Of a stretch of DNA of 64,000 bases, positions 11,355-23,099 are shown piece after piece. The DNA is taken from assembly GCA_033807695.1 (NCBI GenBank), contig CM066302.1, positions 620,001 through 684,000 on the forward strand. Reading direction: 5' to 3'. Position numbers and translations under genes: made by a program. How positions within the stretch are numbered: the first letter of the stretch is position 1; each line of letters starts with the position of its first letter. This DNA comes from Daedaleopsis sinensis. Taxonomy: Eukaryota; Basidiomycota; Agaricomycetes; Polyporales; Polyporaceae. Below the pieces are notes generated by a model, which was given only the letters and a program-made list of their open reading frames with translations, searched no databases and was not told the DNA's origin.

Positions 11355-13474
11355 CTACTTCGAGTAGTCATAGAAGCCTTTCCCGCTCTTCTTGCCGTAG
11401 TACTGCGCGTCCACCATACGCTCGAGCAGCACGCTCGGGCGGTACTTCGAGTCGCCCGTGCCGTTGTATATCGTCTGCTGGATCGCGAGACACGTGTCGA
11501 GCCCGATGCTGCCAGACCGACCGCAGCATCGCGCACAGCACGTAGTTTGGGTGTGGACATGTGTAGGCACGTAGAGACACGGTCGGGAAGGAACACGTAC
11601 GTGTTGCGCACCGCCGGATGCGGAAGCCGGTGACAGTGAGGATGTATGAACGGAACGGAGGGACGCACGGAGGAAAAGACGAGGCAGAGTTGGAAAATTT
11701 TCCGCGACGTTGAGGTACCGTTACGTGTACGTGTATGTGCGCAGACAGGGCGTTCGACCCGTCGGGAGATGGACCGTATACGCGAGATGAGGCCCAGGAT
11801 TAGGGTGTCCAGCAGTGCGGGAGTCGGACACGTCGGAAGAGCATGAGTGATAGACAGTTGTGGGAATGAGTGATGCAGTGCAAGGAGGAGTAGCGGAGGC
11901 GAAGGGACGTACAAATCGGCTGCAAAGTCGATCGGCAGTCAGCATACGAACGGATACAGCATGTGCGATCGAAATTCAAGATCTCTACGGGACATACCGA
12001 GTTGCAAGGGGCCCATGGGGTGGTTCATGCCCAGTTTGAGTGTCTTGTCGATGTCCTCTCGCGTCGCCACACCCTATACAACTCGATCAGCCAGAGGATG
12101 ATGGCGAAACCGCAAAGTCGAGCGTACCCTCTCCAACATCATGATGGCCTAGACCCACAGTTGGAATCCGTAAGCATGGCGCGCACGCGAGTTAGACTCA
12201 AATAAAACAACAGACCTCATTGATGAAGGGCATCAACAGGCCGTTTGCCACGAAGCCGGGGACGTCCTTCGACGAAGTCACCTCTGATTCAAGGAAGCAA
12301 AACCGTGTTAGTAGGAGAGCGTGCAGGGCCGGTAGATAGTAGATGCGGTGGGAAATCGTCCACAGCACACATTATCCGTTTGGACGCCATTTGAGGACAG
12401 TACGCACCTTTACCACACGCTATTGCGTAAGCCCGGGCACGTTCAAACGTCTCTTGCGAGGTTTGCGTGGCAGGAATCAGCTCGACAAGTTTCTGGGGAT
12501 GCAACGCGACAACGTCGTGCACGTCATTTCCAATGGCACAATCCGAAATCCGGGACTAGAGTACGCACCATCACAGGGACAGGGTTGAAAAAGTGCAGGC
12601 CGACGACTCTTGACGTACTCTCCTTGGCTGCTGGGTCCGAGGCGTTCATACCTTTCGGTATCGCTGCGGCCGCGATCTTCGTTATACTGATGGAAGAGGT
12701 GTTTGTGGCAAGGATAGCTTTCGGTGACATCTCTGCAGCGAGAGTGCGGAAGATGTTCTCTTTGATAGCGAAGTGTTCTGAGACAGCCTGTTTAACTCAT
12801 CAACATTCAGAGGAACATCGAGCCATATTGCAAGATAATACTCGGGGCTAAAGGCTTGTCCGAATGCCGGGTGCCCGCCGTGAAGTGGAGAGGTCAGGTA
12901 CTACCTCGATTACCATCTGAATAAGCTTCAAGTTACAGGCCGCGTCGACTGCCTACACACCAAGAGTACAACATTTGCGAATGTGTGCGCTGAACGGGTG
13001 ACTGAGCATCACTACACGCTGATTATATCGCAGCTAGATGTGCGAACTAATGAGTGTGTAGCAAGCATTCAGCTCGTTCCCAATACATTCTGACGGCTCT
13101 TGCAACGCGTTCACAGCGGCAAAAAGGAAAATTCACTCACCTCAACTACCAAGTCCGCTCCCTGAAGACCCTTGAGGTCCTCCACGACGCTGACACGCTC
13201 AAGTGCCTCTTTTGCCGCCTCAGAGGTGAGCTTGCCCTTCGCGACATCCTTGTCGAGGATCTTCCTCATGAGGCCTAGACCCGAGGCTATCTGATCTTTT
13301 GACTTGTCGCAAAGCAAGACGTTGACTTTCGCGTGTACTGCGGACACAAACGCGATACCTAGGCCTAGAGAACATCATTAGGGGTCAACGATGTCGCAGC
13401 GCATAGTTCCGCGACGTACCCATTTGGCCTGCGCCAATGACTCCGGCCAAGCGGACACCGTGAGCGATGCTCAT
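11355..13474 (-). CDS. 3-Hydroxyacyl-CoA (3-hydroxybutyryl-CoA) dehydrogenase
   Basis: Nine exons on the minus strand: 13474-13420, 13364-13141, 12787-12569, 12492-12408, 12283-12216, 12148-12128, 12073-11998, 11919-11913 and 11508-11355. Spliced length is 909 nt, 302 aa. The enzyme oxidises 3-hydroxyacyl-CoA to 3-ketoacyl-CoA with NAD. Residues 11-23 hold the Rossmann motif [28 protein letters not shown] and [13 protein letters not shown] follow, with His158 and Glu170 at the positions of the catalytic dyad. The C-terminal dimerisation domain has [16 protein letters not shown] and [18 protein letters not shown]. Two exons are tiny (21 nt and 7 nt), and two introns are large for this genome (12788-13140 and 11509-11912). 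I see no clear mitochondrial presequence at this start. It shares a 566-bp promoter region with the divergent carrier gene at 14041. Confidence 0.92.
11913..11919 (-). other. 7-nt micro-exon of the dehydrogenase gene
   Basis: On the minus strand the exon reads CCGATTT, between acceptor TTTGCAG and donor GTACGT. It completes a split Ala codon, encodes Asp, and starts a split Phe codon, giving Leu-Ala-Asp-Phe-Ile-Gly, the family consensus. Skipping it puts the last exon out of frame, so the protein needs it. Confidence 0.85.
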
Positions 13475-14040
13475 GACTGTATGCGCGTTATTGGAGCCGA
13501 TAGATGTGTGCGGTCGCGGTCGCGGTGCCAGTCAGGTGCGACTGTGCGAGTAGCAGAAACGTTGACAGGAGTGGGCCACCGCCAGCACGCGCGGATGTGC
13601 GGAGGCGGGGTCGGGAGTCGGAGCTTGGGCGCGGGGAACGCTCATGTGATTGAAGCCCGATCAAATCTGATGCTACTGTCTTTCTGCGCTTCAGCGCTTC
13701 AATCAGTGGGCTCAGCCTCCTTGCAATTGACCACCAATCTAAACAACCCCTTGTCATAACTTATGATTTATATCTGTGGGTGCGGGAGTGAAGTACTGGT
13801 CGATGATCATTGCATCTACTGGGTAACTTCAAGTAAGTACTACTTTAGTTCGGACGACGACGCATTAAACGACGCACTGATAAACACGTGGAGACACTGA
13901 CAGAGCACGACGTCATACCGGTAACCCACATTAGTGAAGCTAGTGTCAGTGAAGCTTAGCTTGAAGTTTGAAGACTCTCCCTCGCATCTCCAGTGGCATC
14001 CACGTTCTCCTACAAGTCCTCCTTGTTCCTACTGACCATC
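13475..14040. promoter_or_regulatory. Shared divergent promoter region
   Basis: 566 bp separate the start codons of the dehydrogenase (minus) and the peroxisomal carrier (plus). Nothing else with coding support lies inside it. Both products fit fatty-acid oxidation, so co-regulation through this region is a reasonable inference. I did not identify a specific factor site. Confidence 0.5.
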
Positions 14041-15111
14041 ATGACCTCTTCTCTCACACCTCTCGTGCAGGCGTGCTCAGGCGCATTAGGTAGCGCGGCC
14101 GCCAACGCCCTGTCTTATCCCCTCGACCTAGTCGCGACCAAACTCCAAACTACGACGTCGCGAAGATTGCAAGGAATGCGCGGCACAATCCGTCTTCTGA
14201 GACACATCTTGCAGACTGAGGGGCTGGCTGGGCTGTATGATGGGCTGGGAGCAGATACCGCTTCTACGATCGTCTCAAAGTGCGTAGCTCTCTTCTAGCA
14301 TGCCGCAGGGGTTGTCTTCTGACGGGACATCACCAGTTTCTTGTACTTCTACTTCTACACGCTTCTTCACGCGTTAATAGCCCGAAGACGGACATCAAAC
14401 GACATTCCATTGCTCAAGAGTTTGAAGATTGCCCTGACTTCGCCTACGAAGCCCATCCTCTTGGGTGCGTCCACAGAGCTGGCCGTAGGATTCGTTGCTG
14501 GTGTGGCGAGCCGCGCGGTATCGACCCCGCTCAATGTCGTCACCGTTTGCCTTCAAACGAGCAACGCAGACGAAGACGATACCAAGGCGGAGCCAGCCGC
14601 CACCGACCGAAAGCCCCGTACTCCGACCTTCACCGAGGCTATGCAGACCATCTACGCTGAGGGTGGTCTGCTCGGCTTTTGGGCAGGTATGCTCCAGTAC
14701 AAACCTCTGTATCACCAATCGCTCACTTATTCTACAGGCTTTCAGCCAACGCTTCCGCTATGCCTGACACCCGCCCTCACTTTGCTACTGTACCAGCAAC
14801 TCAGCCGTCTCCGCGCCCCTTGGAGAGCCTCGTCGTCATCCCAATCCGCTACAAGCGCCTTCTTCAGTGGAGCTTCCGCGAACGCGCTTGCGGTCACAAT
14901 CCTCTATCCACTCCTTCTCGCGAAGGTCCGCGTGCAAGCCGCGCGCTCCAAAGCAAGCAAGGATGGTTCGAGGGCCCCATCGTCTATGACGCGCGTATGG
15001 GCTACGGCAGTCAGAAGTGATGGGCTGGCTGGCTTGTATCAGGCGCTGGGGGTGCAGATTCTCAAGGGCTTCGTGAGCCAAGGCGTCACTATGCTTGTGA
15101 AGCAGCGGTGA
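14041..15111 (+). CDS. Peroxisomal adenine nucleotide carrier (mitochondrial carrier family, PMP47/ANT1-like)
   Basis: Three exons: 14041-14279, 14337-14686 and 14738-15111, giving 320 aa. The three-fold carrier repeat is visible. Repeat 1 starts at ACSGALGSAAANALSYPLDL with the PxD signature followed by TKLQ. Repeat 2 has FVAGVASRAVSTPLNVVTV. Repeat 3 has FFSGASANALAVTILYPLLL, where the usual acidic residue after Pro is replaced. GLAGLYDGLG, GLLGFWAG and GLAGLYQALG end the repeats, as expected. The family brings ATP into peroxisomes for acyl-CoA activation. Assignment to the peroxisomal branch rests on overall resemblance (NFLYFYFYTLLH in repeat 1), so substrate is inferred. ATG 14041 is preferred; upstream in-frame sequence has no ATG. 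The head-to-head beta-oxidation neighbour supports the role. Confidence 0.85.
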
Positions 15112-16662
15112 GAACGCGCAGCATCTACTTAGCGAGAATTTGGAAGTATGCTGACCCTTGGTTGCCAGAATCGAGCACGGCGTGGTTCGATTGTACACTC
15201 GTGGTCGGTGACAGACGGAAAACACGCTGCTGTGCGCTATAGATAGGTACGCATCTGACCTGCCGTCTTCCAAACTTTCTAGTACTGACGACTCCACTCC
15301 ACAGAGCCTGTCTTTCGATAACTATTGTTACGTTAATCCCACATATGTTTTAAGCGCATATATGAACCGCTCTCGAGCCGCTTTACACTAGCTGCCGCTT
15401 CGCGACCCTCAACGCTGCGGTCAGGTGCCGCATTGAATAGTCAACCACAATGCAAGAACCTCGTGTCCCGTATCGCAAGCAGCACTCTTCGGAACTTCGC
15501 CTCTCTACCGCAGTGCACAAATGACTAAATCTCTCTCCGAGCCTCTACCGCAGCTGTCCCACTCGCTACCGTAGCACCAGGATGCTCCTACCAGCTATAT
15601 AATCTTCTCCCGCGAGCGAACTCGTTTTCTCCACTGGACTCGACAAGCATCGGTGGTCTATGCGTAAACTACCAAGACCACCCGCACCCGTCTCGAATCT
15701 GCGCGAATTCGAGACGGCGAGGAAACCCAGTCTGCGGTGAAGTACGTCCGCCCTAGCTTTCACGTGTCCCCTATGCTAACCTCTGTCGCACAGACCGCTA
15801 TATGCCGACGCAACCGTTACGTATAGTGCGCTCCGCAGTCCTGCTGTCCCTAGCAAGCAATCGCGTACGTCCAGTCGACCACCCACGAGTGTCTTTGCCG
15901 GAGCGTTCTGACCACTCTATTTCTCAGGCGCCTAAACCAACACCAATACTCAATTCTTTGCTCCGTGCTTTTCTCGCCGCCCGCAGCCAACGCTGCGGGC
16001 ATACGCCCGCGCCTTCGCCTGTCTCTTGGGCCTGGCGACCGAGAGTCCTAGGACAATTGTAGACAGCTGTAGAGCGCGGGCACCCGTCAAATCAAATACC
16101 CCAGGACATCCCACGCGCGCGCCCCTCGACATACGTTTTCCCTTATGTTGTGGCGCCGCACCTACAAATAAATAGTTGAGAAGACGTATAGATGTGATGG
16201 ATGGAGTCGAGATGAGAGTGAATGCCGCGTGCGAGTGGGAGGTCGATGTGTGAATACGATGAGTGATTGCCTGCTCCGAAAGTGCCTGTCTTTGGCCCAC
16301 TGGTGGTGGTAGACAACTTCCGGGAGTTCTATTACTAACAGCTCTAACATAGAAGCAGACTGTGTGCCAGTAGGACGACTCTACTAAGTATTGTAATACA
16401 CGAGGCTCCGACTCGTCAACGGTCACGGTGCGCGGCCCAAGCGCCGGCTCCAACCTGTATGTAGTTATCCGGACTTTCCCGGACGACTCGGACCCTAGTA
16501 GGCGCTTGGTGACATTTCTTTCCAACAAAGTTACTCCCAAGTTCCAAGTTCCAACGTATACTGTAGGGCTGCCTGCCTGCACGTGTCCGAACGAAGTGAA
16601 CCGGTGAGATGGGTCCGGTCTGTGTTTCGGGGACGTTCTCACGTTGACACGTTCTCATAGTA
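15112..16662. other. 1.5-kb intergenic region
   Basis: No gene supported. A 230-codon frame on the minus strand (15950-16642) has no recognisable motif and no splice-supported extension, so I treat it as chance. Confidence 0.45.
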
Positions 16663-18361
16663 ATGGTGACCTCGAATGCTGCTCACCGCGCATTGGTATG
16701 TCAGGAGATCGTAGAGAACATCTTTCAATTTCTTGAGGAACTCGGAGATGCGTCCAAGACGTTAGCGGGCTTGGCCAGAACTTGCAGGAGTTTTTCTTCA
16801 CCGGCGCTCAGACTTTTGTGGAGAACGCTTCCTAGTCTGCGCCCTCTCTTCCAATTGCTCCCTCAATACCGCCCTGTTCGTAAATCAAACAACCGCGAAT
16901 ATGTAAGTCTCGCGCTCTACTATATGAGTATCACTAAGCCATCATCGTCGACAGACATTGCATGGAGAGCCGACGGACGACGAGTGGGCATTGTTCCAAT
17001 TGTACGCGAGATGGGTCCGACACATCTCATGGGACATCCGGGACCTCGAACACAGTAATATTCCAAGGATTATGCACAACAAATTCAAGGGTACTCTCGT
17101 TCTACCTCGTCTGGAAAGACTATGTGGGCTCGAATTGTCCTGCCAGGGTACCGAAGACCAGCGTCAGCTTCTGGAGATCCTCCTCCCTCCAACATTGCTT
17201 GATCTCACCATCCACTTCCCTCTCTCGTGGACAATGTGGGAGACCGACGAGCATTCCATGATTGATTTCGCAATGGAGAAGATCTCAACACAACACCCTC
17301 GACTCAGGACGCTCTCCCTGAGCATCCATGGGGTTACTCTACCCCATACTTCTCTCCATCCTCTAGTCCTCCTCAAAGACCTTGGCATGATCACAATCGA
17401 TGGGCCTGCTATGGACAATGTCGTTCTCTCTCACGTCGCCGCCCTTCCGGCTCTCAAGACCATCAGTGCCACCGTACAGCTCGACATTTCTGACGAACGC
17501 CAACCCGATGTTCGGAGCGGTTTCTCTAATGTCGACTCTATGACGCTACGGGGAAGTCCTCGGGATATTATCTTTGTCATCTCTTCAGTCTCCTTCACCA
17601 CAATTACCCGTCTTTCGCTCACTCTTGCCCATCATCCGTACCGTCGAAATCGTTTGACCGACGCTGACTCCGAGCTCCTCGTGGCCGGGATTGCTTCAAT
17701 GATGTCAGATGTTCCATCCAGCCTTGTCGCTCTAGCCCTGGAGGTCTCCGATGAATATCCCAACCTGGGATATATAGTCGACGTCATTCATCCAATCCTC
17801 AACTTACAGCACCTCACCCAACTCGAGCTGATCTTCAAGCAAGCTCTCTCGTTCGAGGACTATCAACTCACCGACATTTTCACCACAATGTCGAACCTAT
17901 GCATGTTCAGGCTACCTCATTATGGCGAGGATGCTTTCGAGGATTCCCTTTCATCATCCGTCCTCGAGTTCGTCGCCTTCAATTGCCCGCAGCTCTCCTC
18001 CCTCCAGTTGCCGCATGTCTACTTCGGTGAACTGCCTCCGCAGGACGACGCCATCGCGGTTGACCACGGGCTCAAACACCTCGCGTTCTTCGCTATACCT
18101 AACAGAGACATCGAGGGAGATGATGAAGACGGGCTCCCTCCTTCCCTGTGGCACGACGCCGCCGTCTTCATCAACCGCCTCTTTCCACGCATTGACCTGG
18201 ACGCGCCCTCGTACAATATCTCCGGAACTGGTGGCAAGAGAATCGTTCAGCATCTCAGGTACATGCGCGACGGGGTGGCGATCGGGGAACGGTTCGCGCA
18301 GATGGGCATAAACGGAGCGGTCTCGGAAGCAATCAATGTCCTTCCTCCTCTCGATCTCTGA
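16663..18361 (+). CDS. F-box / leucine-rich-repeat-like protein
   Basis: Two exons, 16663-16902 and 16955-18361, giving 548 aa. Residues about 12-60 form an F-box-like segment: IVENIFQFLEELGD, then TLAGLARTCRSFSSPALRLLW, the pattern by which such proteins bind Skp1 in SCF ubiquitin ligases. The rest is a series of irregular leucine-rich segments such as LPRLERLCGLEL and LTQLELIF, likely substrate-binding. The intron sits right after Tyr at the end of the F-box module, as in the related genes at 36064 and 38123. It belongs to a lineage-expanded agaricomycete family, and no target can be named. Its C-terminal frame closes at a plain stop without a further intron. Confidence 0.8.
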
Positions 18362-19320
18362 GGCTGCTTTCTTCGCACCTATGGCAGGTACATTGCTCGC
18401 GTCTCCTGATTTTGCAGGTCGTCGCTCACGAAGGTTTTTCTCCGCAGTGCAGCGTCGCACAATGGTCATGTATGCGGCAGTCGTCTTTGCATCCGTTGGA
18501 GATCTAGTAAACATTCATTGCCGCTGCTCTATACATTTCTAATATACCTTGCTCTTCATGATGCGACAGCGATAGCTCCGTATTCATACCACATTCGTTC
18601 AAGTAAACAGCCTCGATGCTGTGGTGTCAGTACTGGTAGCATAGAGTCAAAATCTGCGCTCGGAAGGCCGACCCACAAAACCAACTCACCGATCGGGGGG
18701 ACACTCCACATCTCGTCATCTGAGTCTTGCAAATCGCCTTCTCCCTCTTGAGTGGTGTGGAGTCTTCCCCGGCGTGTGCGTCCTGCCTGCATTCCCAGCA
18801 TATACTGGCAGTATCTCACCTGCCGTGAACCGCTGTGTCCATCTGGGAAGTCTAGACATAGCAGAGCAGGCTGTAATGGAATATCGGTATGATTCTAATA
18901 TGTACTACTGGATATCTTTATTGGGTGAATCAACGTAGCAGTCGTAGTACGTCCCCGAAGTCGGAGCATTGCGTAGATCCGGCGAGAACGTTCAATCACG
19001 GCCTAAGCTGATGATACTACGTATTCGAGCGCATCCAAAAAGACGCGTTTCACGTCTGACTATCAACGGTCGAGAAGCAGTATTGTTTCCGAGTCGTCAA
19101 CGTCGTTCTAGAGCTGGTCGATACCAATTTTACCAAGTCCGTTGAAGTCGCTACAACAGCATCGGAGCTACTATTATGTAGCGCCAAACAATGTGATGCG
19201 TGACAACGCGTCCCGTCACACCGCGTTGGCGCGCTACACAGTGGGCGGCGTCGTGTTCAGGTCGTGACCACGAACCACATCGAGCGACCACATTCAGTGC
19301 CGTGCAGAGCAGGAGATAAC
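18362..19320. other. Intergenic, ~960 bp
   Basis: No gene supported on either strand. It holds the 3' end of the F-box gene and the promoter of CHL1. Confidence 0.5.
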
Positions 19321-22300
19321 ATGTCACTGACGCTTTCTCCCCCTCATGAATTCTCTGCATTCCCATTCAAACCATACGATATTCAAACAGACCTCATGAA
19401 TCACGTCTTCTCCGCGATTGAGAACAACAAAGTTGCCATCATGGAAAGTCCAACAGGCACAGTAAGAGAACCCGATCTACTTATGACGTCTGAAGCTAAC
19501 GCTCTGTAGGGCAAGACGCTGAGTTTGCTGTGTGCATCCTTGACTTGGCTGCGGGACGAGCAATCTCGGGCGCGCAAAGGAAAACTAGAAGTACAAGGCG
19601 ACTCTAAGAGTAAGTATTCTCCTCGGTGACACTGTGAAGCTTAACTAAGAACGTAATATTTCTCAAGCTCCTGACTGGGTCACTTCGCAGACAGTCGAAC
19701 GACGACGACGCCTACTTGAAGCAGATGAAATCGAGTACGCGGAGCGACTCGCTAACGCGAGGAAACGCGAAGCTCAAATGCGCAAGCTGGCGCGAGGACA
19801 CGTGAGAAAGAGGCCGGTGCGTCAGAACTGACTTTCTCTCCACTGATAAGTAGCTGAAACATGGTGGCAGCGACTCTCGCCTGATCATGATGACATGCTT
19901 GGTAAAGAGGACGACGAAGAAGCAATATTTCTCCCCGATGACCTGGACGGGAGTCAAGATAGCGAGAGTAACATCTCTCCTGCAGTTCTTGCCCTCATGC
20001 GCAAGTACGTGACGCACCTGTTTATCCAACTTCAAGAACGTTCACCCACCTACCATCACCAGACTGCAGCAAGGTCCAACATCATCGCCAGACGAGCAGG
20101 AACCCACATGCACCAAGATCTACTACGCCTCACGAACGCATTCCCAACTATCACAGGTCCTGCACGAGCTTCACAAGCTCAAACTTGTTCTCAATGTCGC
20201 TGTTCCATCCGTCGACACCCCAACGGAGCAATCTCAGCTTGGCAAGCGTCCGGCATCCTCAATGGACTCGGACTCCGCGAATGGATGCAACGCAAGAGTC
20301 GTCTCTCTGGGATCTCGCAAACAACTTTGCATCAATGAGCGGCTTCGCGGCAAGGCCGGGGACCTCGACGAAGCGTGCCGACAGATGCTGAGTGGTGAGG
20401 GTTGCGCATGATAAACGCTCGAGGGTGCTGAGAACGACTCTGAAACGTAGAGAAGGGGAAGAAGAGATGTCCCCATCTACCCTCTGTCGAGGAGGAAACG
20501 CGAATGTTCGACCTTCGGGATCAAATCCTGGTACGGCCATTGCCACTCTCGCGGAGCTATGACTGATGCCTCTCTCAGGCGACTCCTAAGGATGTAGAAG
20601 AGTTGTTTCAAGCGGGTCAAGCCGCAGATACGTGTCCATATTTCGGGTCGCGAAGAGCTATTCCTCAGGCACAGGTATGCCCAATTCATATTTTGTTGTG
20701 GATCTAATCTAACCTCGACATATTCCAGCTAGTACTGCTACCATATAACCTTCTGTTGCAAAAAACGGCACGTGAAGCTCTGGGCATTGACCTCAAAGGC
20801 CAGGTCATCATCGTCGACGAAGCGCACAGTACGCAAGCCAGTGTCTACACTGTCAGATCCGACTGTTTAACCAATGGTTCGTAGATTTGACGTCCACCCT
20901 CCTCTCGCTCTCAACATCCCGGCTCTCGCTTCGCACACTCTCTGCCGCACGCCATCAACTGTCAATCTACTTTTCTCGCTTTCGGAATCGTTTATCGACC
21001 GTCCATTCCCTCCATCTCAAGCGATTGACCAACTTATTGGACGCACTCGATAAGTACGCAGAGGAGTGGCGTGACGAGCAATCGAAGCCTAAGCAAGAGA
21101 AGAAAGGGTCCGATGTCGAAGTCATGACTAGCAGTGGGCTGATGCAGAAGCTTGGCCGGAAGGCCGAGGGCGTCAACCTCTTGGAGATCGAAAAGTATCT
21201 CAGGGAAAGCAAGGTGCGGGCGACATGTCGGTCAAGTTTTCTCACTGGGGATGACAGTCTCGACTTGTCCTAGATTGCGCGCAAGATATCTGGCTACTCG
21301 GTTAAGGAGCTTGAGAAATCTGCAGGACAAGGTACCACTCCTCTATCTATGATGTGTGGACAAATATTTTGACCGTCACAGATGCGGCCAAGCTGGCGAA
21401 GCTTGCGCGACTAGCCAACACGACTCCACCGCTGCACGCGATCGAGAGTTTCATCGTTGCCCTTACCGCTTCCAGTGACGGTGAGCGTTCACACACTCCT
21501 ACGAGAGATACATCGTCTCAACTATCCGGGCAGACGGCCGCGTAACCCTGAGTATGCTGGATAATCAGGTAGAGATCAAATACCAACACTTGAACCCCGC
21601 GACGTACTTCCAAGAAGTGATAGAGACCGCGCGGGCAGTCATCCTCGCAGGTGGTACAATGTCTCCGGTGCGATTTCTAATGGCGATCCTCGCAGTTCTC
21701 CCATGCCCCTAACCGGAGTACCACAGATGTCCGATATCGTTAATCAACTATTTGCGAATCTTCCGACAGAACGTCTGACGACGTTCTCATGCGGTCACAT
21801 CATACCTGAGAAGAACCTCCGGAGTCTCGTTTTGAAAAAGGGCCCTCGAGGCGGAGAGCTCAAGTTCAAGTTCCAGCAGCGCGGCGACGATAGTCTGGTA
21901 CGAGTGTCTCTCTACACGACACCATGATATCCCTGACGGAGGTGCAGACGGCCGAGCTTGGCCAAATCTTGATCAATCTCACACATATAGTCCCCGGCGG
22001 GATGGTGGTCTTCGTTCCCTCATACGGCTTTCTGCACATGGTCATGGAGAAATGGAAGGCGAGTGGGATCCTGCAGAAGCTAAGCGGGAAGAAGAAGGTT
22101 TGCCGCTTCTGCTAGTACCGCGATGTTGCAACTCATCGCAGCATCACAGATTTTCTCGGAGCCACAAGAGAGCACACAGGTAGAAATCGTCTTGCGCGAC
22201 TATGCCGCAGAAGTTAAGGAATCGGTGCGCTGGTGTACACTTACGGTACATTGCTGAATGCTCACCGCGGACGTGTTGCCAGCGAAACGCCGCCGATGAA

Positions 22301-22823
22301 AGCAGGAAACGCGGAGCTCTGCTATTCGCAGTGGTCGGCGCGAAGCTCTCCGAAGGCTTGAACTTCACGGACGACCTCGCGCGCGCGGTGGTGATCGTCG
22401 GGCTCCCCTTCGCCAACCTCGGGTCTTCAGAACTGAAAGAACGCATGGACTATGTCACTCGGATGGAGCAGCGGCGAGCTGCTTCCGGGGGCGTGCGGCC
22501 GCCTGGATCGAAAGACGCGGGGATGGAGCTGTACGAGAACATGTGTATGAACGCAGTTAACCAGAGTATCGGTCAGTCCTGTCTTGTTTCCTTCCAGTGG
22601 CTCGGTCGCTGATGCCAGACTAGGTCGCGCGATCCGACATAGAGGAGATTGGGCCGCGCTAATATTAGTAGATTATCGATACGCGTCACAGCGCATACGC
22701 GGGAAGCTCCCGAAGTGGATTGAGTCTGGCACGATGATCACGGATACCTTCGGGCAGGCGATGAAGGAATTGGGTAGATTCTATAAAGAGAAACGGGACG
22801 TTGACTCTACTGTAGCAGCATAA
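19321..22823 (+). CDS. CHL1: ATP-dependent DNA helicase CHL1 (DDX11/XPD family)
   Basis: Seventeen exons: 19321-19461, 19510-19609, 19668-19816, 19871-20004, 20063-20394, 20451-20530, 20579-20674, 20729-20828, 20885-21213, 21274-21331, 21382-21480, 21534-21667, 21727-21897, 21948-22097, 22150-22224, 22283-22571 and 22624-22823. They sum to 2637 nt, 878 aa. It is a 5'-3' helicase needed for sister-chromatid cohesion and fork stability. Walker A ESPTGTGKT spans the first splice junction (Lys49). Four Fe-S cysteines are seen in KQLCINERL, EACRQML, KRCPHLP and DTCPYFGSR. Walker B is VIIVDEAHNL. The C-terminal motor has GAKLSEGLNF and QSIGRAIRHRGDWA. The SRTHSQLSQV motif and the CHL1-type insert between Walker A and the Fe-S domain separate it from RAD3 and BRIP1. 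Length fits CHL1. Confidence 0.93.
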
Positions 22824-23099
22824 TGATTATTCGCTAGCGGCGGTCGATATGATGGGTGAACTAAGACTAGACCAGAGCATGTAAGTTAGATGGAATGCAT
22901 CGCTCAGCTCTAACGGTGGCATTACACACCTGATGGTTATATACGATACTGTCCTCGTAGCGGGATTATGGAGCAGATGGAGTGGCGGAGGAGGGGAGAC
23001 GGACGGCATGAGTATTGGAGTTTGAAGTACGGAAGCGTGACAGAGAGCTAACGACCGGATCAGTAACTGGGATGGGCTGAGGACATGGTATACTCACCT

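Noticed and set aside
13488..13757. Upstream exon giving the dehydrogenase a mitochondrial presequence
   Set aside because: The minus-strand frame ends in a stop before the chosen start, and no clear splice pair bridges it. I left it out but could not exclude it.
15950..16642. 230-codon minus-strand frame
   Set aside because: No recognisable motif, no splice support, and it lies in the promoter region of the F-box gene.
16663..18361. Leucine-rich immune receptor or toxin-related role for the F-box genes
   Set aside because: No NB-ARC, TIR or secretion signal. The F-box-like module points to ubiquitin ligases.
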